Of a DNA stretch of 64,000 nucleotides, positions 58,221 to 64,000 are shown one piece after another (the stretch's first letter is position 1; each line of letters begins with the position of its first letter). A program made the translations under genes and the position numbers. This DNA is from Saccharofermentans sp. (lineage in GTDB: Bacteria > Bacillota > Clostridia > Saccharofermentanales > Saccharofermentanaceae). The stretch is taken from positions 186,001-250,000 of the forward strand of contig JAEFAZ010000003.1 of the NCBI GenBank assembly GCA_016292135.1. Direction: 5' to 3'. The notes under the pieces are model-generated. The model was not told the origin of the DNA, made no database searches, and saw only the letters and a program-made list of their open reading frames with translations.

Positions 58221-58967
58221 TCAGATCTTGACCTTGAAGAGAGGCTCGTCAGGATACTCCTTCATATCGTACCATTCCATACCCTTGGTCTCGATATAGA
58301 GAGGATCCCAGAATCTGCCGTCAGCCTCCACCCATGCGTGGGATTCGGTGTGGCAGTAATAGACTTCCTTAAAGCCCGCGGCATCGAAAAGATAAGCCAG
58401 GCATGCCGCATCCGAAGTGCAGTCTCCGCCTAACTTCAGCTGGTCGTCGTAGGCATTGAGGAGATTGTTTGCGTAGTGCGCATCGTAGCATGCGTATTCC
58501 TTCATGTGATCGGTTATAGGATAATCCTTGAGGAGATAGGGCATGTCCTCAACGAACTTGTAACATCTCATGATGATGTCATCTTCGCTGCCGCCCTCTG
58601 CAGCAAGCTCATCGTATACTTCCCTTGCCTTAACGAGCACGGGGAGCTTCTCCTTGGCAACATCATCCATGACGGCAAAACCGGAATCATCGATCTTGAT
58701 GCCGTTCACTGTAGCGGACTTGACCTGCTTGCCGTCTTCCCTGCCGATGAAATAATACTTGCCTTCTGATTCACACCAGCCCTTTATATCACCGGCAACA
58801 GTCTCTTCAGTTTCAGAAGGCGCCGGAGTCTCTTTGGCAGTAGTCGTTGTGGTCACGCTGCTCTCATCAGTTGCCTGACTTGCGGGCGTCGAGGGACTGC
58901 AGGCTGCAAGGCCTGAAGCCATGGCCAGTATAAGGACCGGAACGGTAAGACGGGTTAATCTCTTCAT
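58221..58967 (-). CDS. Lipoprotein with transglutaminase-like domain
   Basis: A 248-residue lipoprotein: signal peptide with lipobox LAAC (Cys23), a Thr/Ser/Glu linker, one degenerate wall-repeat unit (IKGWCESEGKYYFIGREDGK) and a transglutaminase-like domain with Cys183 (GGDCTSDAACLAYLF), His210 (ESHAWVEADGRFWD) and Asp221. The domain and the preceding YDAHYANNLLNAYDDQ match the wall-repeat proteins on either side, so this is a membrane-anchored version of the same enzyme. GGAG supports the start at 58967; a longer frame overlaps the upstream gene. Confidence 0.86.
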   Translation of the reverse strand: MKRLTRLTVPVLILAMASGLAACSPSTPASQATDESSVTTTTTAKETPAPSETEETVAGDIKGWCESEGKYYFIGREDGKQVKSATVNGIKIDDSGFAVMDDVAKEKLPVLVKAREVYDELAAEGGSEDDIIMRCYKFVEDMPYLLKDYPITDHMKEYACYDAHYANNLLNAYDDQLKLGGDCTSDAACLAYLFDAAGFKEVYYCHTESHAWVEADGRFWDPLYIETKGMEWYDMKEYPDEPLFKVKI

Positions 58968-58981
58968 GCGGATCTCCTCTG

Positions 58982-60376
58982 TCAGATGACTGACGTGTAG
59001 CTGGGAGTAGCAGGATAATGCTTCATCTCCCACCAGTCCATGCCTCTGGACTTGATGAACAGAGTGTCATAGCAGAGGCCGTTGACCTCTATCCAGCCGT
59101 GTGTATAGGATGTCTTAAAGTAGACCGTGCCGAAGTTCAGCTCATTGAAGAGGTAACCGAGGGCAACGGACTGTGCGCAGCACTCTCCGCCGCAGGTCTT
59201 CTGGTCGCCGTAAGCGTTGAGGATGTTGTTTGCATAGTGGGCATCGTAACAGGCATAATCCTTGTTCTTGATGTGGTCTCCTATGGGCGCATCCTTATAG
59301 ATATAAGGGAACTTGGCTATGTACTTATAGCACTTCCACTTCTTCTGCTGGAGGGTATCGGAAGGGTTCGTGATCTCGGCAACGATCTCACGGGACCTGA
59401 TCATGACAGGGATCTTCTCCTTGGCAAAATCCGTCAGCTGGGCCTTGCCGTCGTTCCTGAGATAAATGCCGTTGGCATTGTCGTTCTTGAGCATCTTGCC
59501 GGTCTTGCGGTCACAGAAGTAGTAATCCTCACCGACCTTATACCAGCCCTTCATATTGGACATTACGAGCTTACCCTTGCTGTCGAAGACGTAACCCTTG
59601 TCGGATATGTTAAGGCCGCCCGTCGCCATAGCGCCTGACTTGTGCGTCTCTGACGCGGACTTGTAGAAATAATACCTGTCTTTGTCGATCGTCTGCCAGC
59701 CGGTCGCCATCGCGCCCTTCGTATGGGCTGCGCCGCCGCTGGTCTTGCCCGACCTGTAGAAATAGTACCTTGCGTCGTCAATGGTCTGCCAGCCGGTCGC
59801 CATCGCACCCTTGGTATGAGCTGTGCCGCCGCCGGTCTTGCCTGACCTGTAGAAATAGAACTTTTCGCCGTCGATGAGCTGCCAGCCCGTAGCCATGGCA
59901 CCCTTGGAGTGCGCTGCACCGGATGTCGTCTTGGAGGATCTGTAGAAATAGAACTTCTCTCCGTCGATGCTCTGCCAGCCCGTTGCCATCGCGCCCTTGT
60001 TGTGGAGAGTGCCGCCGCTGGTCTTGCCGGATCTGTAGAAATAGAATCTCTCACCGTCGATGGTCTGCCAGCCGGTCGCCATCGCGCCCTTCGTATGGGG
60101 CTCGCCGCCGCTGGTCTTGCCCGACCTGTAGAAATAGTACTTGTCGGAACCGTCCTTGACCCAGCCTAAGACCTTCTTGCCGTTCTTGTAGTAGAAAGTC
60201 TCGCCGTTCTCTTTGACGAATCCGTCGGGAACCCGGTCTGCTTCATCTGCCAGGACCTGTGATCCTGTCAGGAGAGAGCCGTTCAGGTCGCCTTTATATG
60301 CCAGATATATCCCTGATGCGAGCAGTGCCGCAAGAAGGACTAATAAAACACGATCAAGAGTCTTAACAGCTTTCAT
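58982..60376 (-). CDS. Secreted wall-repeat protein with C-terminal transglutaminase-like domain (paralogue)
   Basis: A 464-residue paralogue of the 56725-58068 protein: N-terminal membrane/signal helix (~10-25), six 31-residue repeats GAMATGWQTIDGERFYFYRS plus x(11), degenerate repeats, then the transglutaminase-like domain with Cys399 (GGECCAQSVALGYLF; a second Cys at 400), His426 (THGWIEVNGLCYD) and Asp437. AAGGTG precedes the ATG. It lies 14 bases upstream of the lipoprotein version and 30 bases after the Thr-rich lipoprotein, so all three are probably one transcript. Confidence 0.87.
   Translation of the reverse strand: MKAVKTLDRVLLVLLAALLASGIYLAYKGDLNGSLLTGSQVLADEADRVPDGFVKENGETFYYKNGKKVLGWVKDGSDKYYFYRSGKTSGGEPHTKGAMATGWQTIDGERFYFYRSGKTSGGTLHNKGAMATGWQSIDGEKFYFYRSSKTTSGAAHSKGAMATGWQLIDGEKFYFYRSGKTGGGTAHTKGAMATGWQTIDDARYYFYRSGKTSGGAAHTKGAMATGWQTIDKDRYYFYKSASETHKSGAMATGGLNISDKGYVFDSKGKLVMSNMKGWYKVGEDYYFCDRKTGKMLKNDNANGIYLRNDGKAQLTDFAKEKIPVMIRSREIVAEITNPSDTLQQKKWKCYKYIAKFPYIYKDAPIGDHIKNKDYACYDAHYANNILNAYGDQKTCGGECCAQSVALGYLFNELNFGTVYFKTSYTHGWIEVNGLCYDTLFIKSRGMDWWEMKHYPATPSYTSVI
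59630..60170 (-). repeat. 93-bp coding repeats (wall-binding repeats, copy B)
   Basis: Same 93-bp unit as at 57350-57900, with nearly identical stretches (GTCGCCATCGCGCCCTT recurs). The two repeat tracts lie in the same orientation about 2.3 kb apart, so recombination between them could delete the intervening lipoprotein gene. Confidence 0.8.
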
Positions 60377-60406
60377 CGTTTCACCTTGTTATGAGAATAG
60401 ATTTGA

Positions 60407-60904
60407 TCAGAATACTTCTGTGACGATCCAGTCGGAATCGGGAGTCTTCTGCTCACACTGAACAGTAAAATCCTTGTATTCGATGATGGCAAGTCCGACA
60501 TCGTCAACGCACGCCTGTACGACCTTGAGCTTGCCGCCCAGGACCTTGATCAGGGACTTGGCCTTCTTGCCGATAAAGGACTCTGCGATCTCGATATCTG
60601 TCATTCCCTTATACTTGGCCTTGGGATCCTCTGTCTCCTTGGGCTTCTTTGTCGTGGTGGTTGCTTCTGTCGTTGTTGTAGTCGTAGTAGCTTCCGTCGT
60701 TGTGGTAGTCGTCGTCTGCTCGGTAGTGGTAGTGGTAGTCGTAGCTTCCGTTGTTGTAGTGGTAGCTTCAGTTGTAGTCGTAGTCGTGGAAGCTTCAGTC
60801 GTCGTATCTGATGTTGCTTCCGGCTGTGCCGCGCCGCTGCATGCTGACAATGATAAAGCGAGCATGAGCGCTGCTGTCATTGCTATAATCTTCAGTCTCT
60901 TCAT
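60407..60904 (-). CDS. Lipoprotein with long Thr/Glu-rich linker
   Basis: A 165-residue lipoprotein: signal peptide with lipobox LSAC, then ~60 residues that are mostly Thr with regular Glu-Ala (TTTTEATTTTTTEQTTTTTT type), then Lys-Pro and a ~75-residue C-terminal domain (KYKGMTDIEIAESFIGKKAK ... EYKDFTVQCEQKTPDSDWIV). The Thr tract would be an extended, possibly O-glycosylated spacer across the wall. AGAGGTGG precedes the ATG at 60904. It heads the cluster and has its own promoter. No family recognised for the small domain. Confidence 0.8.
   Translation of the reverse strand: MKRLKIIAMTAALMLALSLSACSGAAQPEATSDTTTEASTTTTTTEATTTTTEATTTTTTTEQTTTTTTTEATTTTTTTEATTTTKKPKETEDPKAKYKGMTDIEIAESFIGKKAKSLIKVLGGKLKVVQACVDDVGLAIIEYKDFTVQCEQKTPDSDWIVTEVF
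60640..60815 (-). repeat. Low-complexity Thr-codon tract
   Basis: A run of ACN/GAA/GCN codons encoding the Thr-rich linker. The near-repeats of six to twelve bases make slippage and length variation likely. Confidence 0.7.
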
Positions 60905-60944
60905 TGTATCCACCTCTTATTATATTAATGTCTCCGACGGAACG

Positions 60945-60973
60945 ATTGTATCACTATCTTCAAGGCGTAACAA
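60945..60973 (-). promoter_or_regulatory. Sigma-A promoter of the Thr-rich lipoprotein operon
   Basis: Minus-strand TTGTTA (60968-60973) and TACAAT (60945-60950) with a 17-base spacer, about 40 bases before the start codon. Confidence 0.7.
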
Positions 60974-61077
60974 CCGAAGCCCCTTGCCATTTTCGACAAA
61001 AAACAGGGCTTTCAGGCTTATATTCTTGATTTGTCATCGAAAAGTAACAGCCTGCCGCGAAAAGCCTAAGAGGGCAT

Positions 61078-61506
61078 TCAGTGCATGAGATCTCCCGTGG
61101 GCAGCCTCTTCCAGGCGAGGGGAAGGAGTTCACCTATATCCGTCTTGATGATCTTGCCGTCATCGTCCGCGAGGATGACCTTGACTGTGGGCGAATACTC
61201 CATGAGCATCTGACGGCAGTTGCCGCAGGGCGAGAAGAGTCCCGCAGGCCCGTCCGGATGGACCGACACGATGGTATCAAGGTCATGCTCTCCGTTGCTC
61301 ACGGCGTTGCCGACCGCGATGAATTCAGCGCAGGAGCCGTGTATGCAGTCACAGTTGACACCCGTATAGTAGTTTCCCTTAACGGTCTTGAGGCAGCAGC
61401 CGACCGTGTGAAAGAAGTTCCCTTCGACAGATGCCTTGTTGAGGGTATCGTATGCTTTTTTGATCATCTCGTGATCTTCTGCGGTTACTTCATAAGTTCT
61501 CATCAT
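61078..61506 (-). CDS. cdd: Cytidine deaminase family protein
   Basis: A 142-residue zinc enzyme of the cytidine-deaminase fold. The zinc/catalytic motifs are HGSCAEFIAVGNAVSNGE (Cys-Ala-Glu, with Cys in place of His) and FSPCGNCRQMLMEY (PCxxCRQ). The N-terminus TYEVTAEDHEMIKKAYDTLN is typical. It deaminates cytidine or deoxycytidine in pyrimidine salvage; blasticidin-S-deaminase-like members share this motif set, so substrate is not certain. GGGAG lies 8 bases before the ATG at 61506. It overlaps the EAL gene by 4 bases (ATGA). Confidence 0.92.
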   Translation of the reverse strand: MMRTYEVTAEDHEMIKKAYDTLNKASVEGNFFHTVGCCLKTVKGNYYTGVNCDCIHGSCAEFIAVGNAVSNGEHDLDTIVSVHPDGPAGLFSPCGNCRQMLMEYSPTVKVILADDDGKIIKTDIGELLPLAWKRLPTGDLMH

Positions 61507-64000
61507 GACTTTATCTCCCATATTACATCATCTTCCCTGCGTCCTTCATCACTTGCGCCCACCGCAGAAGCTAATCCTGTCGATACGCTGCCGGCGAAGG
61601 ACGCATGGCTTAAGTTGAGCCTGGAATTCATCTGTATGGATCCTATGACAAGGGACTTGCTGCCTTCCGCCCTGACTGATACGCCGGTATAGGAAACGCT
61701 GATATCCGCTCCGTCGCAGCATTCGGATGTCATGCCTATGCCGCAGAACTTGGATCCTCTTCCCGACATGTTGATATATGCCTTGTCTATATTGATGTTG
61801 GCGCTGTTTCCCGACAGGCTCCCTATGCCGGTTATGACCTCACCCGTCAGCACGCTCATCAGCTTGGAATTCTTTATCTCGATGTCGGCATCACCCGAAA
61901 GGGACCCTATGCCGACTCCGTATCTTCCCTGATACTCCATGTCGATATAACAGTACTTGACCGAGATCTTCGCGTTGCCCTTGTCACAGCCTATCCCGAC
62001 ACTGTTCCTGCCCTTAAGTCCGATAAGATACCTGCCGCGCTTGATGTTGATCCTGCCGCCCAGGCCCGATCCGATACCGATGGAGCTCTTGGTATCGATC
62101 TTGATGGTGACCGTTCCGTCCTGATTGAAGACCAGGTCGCCGTGCCTCGAATCGAGATCATTGCCGATCGCATAGGGACAATCGTTCTTGGAACCTATGG
62201 AAAGGAAGCCGTCACCTTCAAGCGCGAGCTTGGACTGCTCGTCGACCTTGATGCCGCCTTCAAGGTAACTTGCTCCCTTGAGGGCTATGGTCACGTAGGA
62301 ATTGCCGGTGACCGTTATCGCGGGAGCACCGATCTCGGTCTGCTCGATATCGACATTTTCGAGAGTGACCCTGCCGCTGTATCCGTTCATCATCTTTATC
62401 TGCATTGGGATCGTAACGCCGGGCGCACCGACGATCACATAATCCTTATAGCTCGCGTCAACGTTATTAAGGACGATCGTGTTGAACTTATCCTTGGCAA
62501 GATTTGCAAGGTTGATCCTGGAATCCTTGCCGGCGCAGTATGTACCCGCGGGGTAACGGTGCCTTGCAGGCTGCTTTATGATCTCGTTAACTATGTCGGG
62601 ATCGATCTCAGATATGAGCTGCTTTTCGGGCTTGGCGATATAGTATCCCTGGATGAAATCAACGTCCAGCTCGAGCACCGTCTTCAGTTCCTCGGGTGTC
62701 TCTACGCCTTCAGCGAGGGCGAGGATGCCGTTATCGTGGGAGAACTCTATGATGTCCTTTACGAAATGCTGTTTCTGGGGACTGTCCTGGATATCCGACA
62801 GGAGCTGCCTGTCGATCTTAACGTAATCCGGCATGTATCTTAGGAGATTGGCAACATTGGAATAGCCCGTGCCGTAATCGTCGACTGCTATCTGGACGCC
62901 CGCTTCGGACAGGACGTTCTTAATGTCGTCGAGTTCCTCGTCCGTGACTTCAGCGTGCTCGGTAAGCTCTACGACAATGCTGTCCGGGCTCTTGCCGACC
63001 GCGCTGATCAGATCTTCCAGAGCCTCTGCCTTTATCATGTGGCCGGGAATGCTGTTGATGAAGATCTTTCTGCCCTTGGTTATAACATCCTTCTTCTCGT
63101 TAAGGATCCTTAAGACGTTGTCGAAAGTAGCTCTCTCCACATCAGAGAGCCTGCCGAGGTATTCAGCATATTTCAGGATCTTAAGAGGGCTTAATCCGCC
63201 TTCCGTATCAGGCCTCATCAAGGCTTCGTACGCGAATATCTCACCCGTGTCCGCTCTGATGATCGGCTGGAAGTGGTAAGAGAGCCTTGCATCATCGAGG
63301 ATGCTCTGGACCTGTCTTGCTTCCTCCATCTCGATCTCAGACAGGGAATCCTCACTGCTGATCTTGTTGGAAGTAAACTTGATATTGTTCTTCTTGGCGA
63401 TAGCGATGTTGACCATCCTCTCAAGATCGTCGACCGTGGCAGGCGACCCGGATTCTATCGCGCAGTAGACATCCAGGCTGTATCCTGCGCCAGACTGCTG
63501 GTTATGTTCGGCAAGCTTTGCCAGGAAATCGTCGCGCAGCTCCATCAGTTCAGTACTGTTGTTGCTGCTCGTGATCCTGACTGCGACAAGTTCGCCGTTG
63601 CCTACACAAAGGCACATGCTGTTGCGGGAACGGAATGTCCCCTCCAGGAAACCTGCCGCCTCTATGATGGCCTTGTCGCCTTCCGCCCTGCCAAACTCAC
63701 GGTTTATGACCGCGAGGTCCTTGATGTCTGCTACCAGTACGCCAACGTGATTGCCGTTGTTCTTTACCATGTGGATAAAGGTCTCCGCCTGCCTGACGAA
63801 GCCCTGGTAGTTATAAAGACCCGTAAGGTTGTCCCTTATGATGCCGGTCTCGATGATTGAATGCGACCTGATGAATTCATCGGATCTTCTGAAGTATTCC
63901 AAGCCCCTCGATGCGCTCTTGAGCCAGGCCCTGAGTTCCGAAGAAGCTCCGACAGGCCTGTTGCCGTAACTTATCGCGCTGTAACCGAAAACATGGTCAT
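61503..64000 (-). CDS. Degenerate-GGDEF/EAL phosphodiesterase with C-terminal beta-helix-like domain (5' end outside window)
   Basis: The frame has no stop up to the window edge, so the first residues are missing; the TTG at 63902 is not a credible start because the frame continues upstream as VGASSELRAWLKSASRG. Order: linker, a GGDEF domain (IIRDNLTGLYNYQGF) whose signature is GNGEL, hence probably not a cyclase; an EAL domain with AYEALMRP, VVELTEH, VAVDDYGTGYSN, VKIDRQLL, LAEGVETPEE and QGYYIAKP, all catalytic residues kept, so it should hydrolyse cyclic di-GMP. The last ~330 residues are repetitive short strands (GIGSGLGG, GIGCDKGNA, GIGSLSGDAD, GIGSLSGNSAN), like a right-handed beta-helix or autotransporter-type repeat, without a signal peptide visible. 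It overlaps cdd by 4 bases. Confidence 0.88.
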   Translation of the reverse strand, partial: DHVFGYSAISYGNRPVGASSELRAWLKSASRGLEYFRRSDEFIRSHSIIETGIIRDNLTGLYNYQGFVRQAETFIHMVKNNGNHVGVLVADIKDLAVINREFGRAEGDKAIIEAAGFLEGTFRSRNSMCLCVGNGELVAVRITSSNNSTELMELRDDFLAKLAEHNQQSGAGYSLDVYCAIESGSPATVDDLERMVNIAIAKKNNIKFTSNKISSEDSLSEIEMEEARQVQSILDDARLSYHFQPIIRADTGEIFAYEALMRPDTEGGLSPLKILKYAEYLGRLSDVERATFDNVLRILNEKKDVITKGRKIFINSIPGHMIKAEALEDLISAVGKSPDSIVVELTEHAEVTDEELDDIKNVLSEAGVQIAVDDYGTGYSNVANLLRYMPDYVKIDRQLLSDIQDSPQKQHFVKDIIEFSHDNGILALAEGVETPEELKTVLELDVDFIQGYYIAKPEKQLISEIDPDIVNEIIKQPARHRYPAGTYCAGKDSRINLANLAKDKFNTIVLNNVDASYKDYVIVGAPGVTIPMQIKMMNGYSGRVTLENVDIEQTEIGAPAITVTGNSYVTIALKGASYLEGGIKVDEQSKLALEGDGFLSIGSKNDCPYAIGNDLDSRHGDLVFNQDGTVTIKIDTKSSIGIGSGLGGRINIKRGRYLIGLKGRNSVGIGCDKGNAKISVKYCYIDMEYQGRYGVGIGSLSGDADIEIKNSKLMSVLTGEVITGIGSLSGNSANINIDKAYINMSGRGSKFCGIGMTSECCDGADISVSYTGVSVRAEGSKSLVIGSIQMNSRLNLSHASFAGSVSTGLASAVGASDEGRREDDVIWEIKS

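Noticed and set aside
1..64000. Prophage, insertion sequence, tRNA or rRNA genes
   Set aside because: No transposase, integrase or phage structural gene, and no cloverleaf with a T-loop GTTCGAATC-type block, was found by reading.

Overview
The window reads as chromosomal DNA of a low-to-mid GC, Gram-positive anaerobe of the class Clostridia (Bacillota). The evidence is the combination of pyruvate phosphate dikinase, a RemA/YicC/Gmk/RpoZ cluster, a single-chain glycyl-tRNA synthetase, tilS-hpt-ftsH and rpsF-ssb-rpsR-rplI-dnaB synteny, S-layer-homology (SLH) and choline-binding-like wall repeats, and strong Shine-Dalgarno sites. I cannot place it to genus. Nearly all genes lie on the minus strand; the plus-strand exceptions are the first fragment, a YegP-like gene, a toxin-antitoxin pair and prfC. 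I saw no rRNA, tRNA, prophage, insertion-sequence transposase or CRISPR array.

Layout. 1-9000 is accessory: a YegP-like gene, a Nudix gene broken by an amber codon, two tandem SLH surface proteins (one with a small hairpin element inserted at its 3' end), a RelE/ParE-type toxin-antitoxin operon, a GNAT acetyltransferase and two uncharacterised genes. 9169-21491 is housekeeping: ppdK, glyS, rpoZ, gmk, remA, yicC; then a metallophosphoesterase, uvrC and an HPr paralogue with Gln15 (Crh-like); then rimI, tsaB, tsaE and finally rpsI, rplM. The only large gap here (20306-20631) is filled by a regular array of four TTCACCA-N21-TGGTGAA dyads. 21644-25659 is an envelope operon (two related lipoproteins, two transglutaminase-like proteins, a 45-residue membrane peptide). 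25767-29859 holds a GDSL/SGNH-like membrane protein, a glycosyltransferase and a Barstar-sensor-GGDEF fusion. 29863-37278 is again core: ftsH, hpt, tilS, dnaB, rplI, rpsR, ssb, rpsF. 37594-40356 is a leucine-rich-repeat SLH surface protein. 40480-49010 is one long co-directional run (malQ, glpK, an AEC permease, an SseB-like protein, a membrane protein, prfA, a TsaC/pseudo-phosphatase fusion). prfC diverges from malQ. 50718-51860 is an AT-rich island with two unknown membrane proteins. 51868-56624 holds a HAD phosphatase, nudC and carB. 56725-60904 is a second surface cluster (two wall-repeat/transglutaminase-like proteins, a transglutaminase-like lipoprotein, a Thr-rich lipoprotein). The window ends with cdd and a large EAL protein that runs off the right edge.

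Together the accessory genes suggest heavy investment in the envelope: three SLH proteins sharing one C-terminal anchor, five transglutaminase-like proteins and several lipoproteins. There is also cyclic-di-GMP signalling (one GGDEF and one EAL protein). The most unusual items are the phased dyad array upstream of tsaE, the Barstar-GGDEF fusion, the TsaC fusion to a catalytically dead LMW phosphatase, the EAL protein with a C-terminal beta-helix-like domain, and the displaced 3' tail of the first SLH gene.
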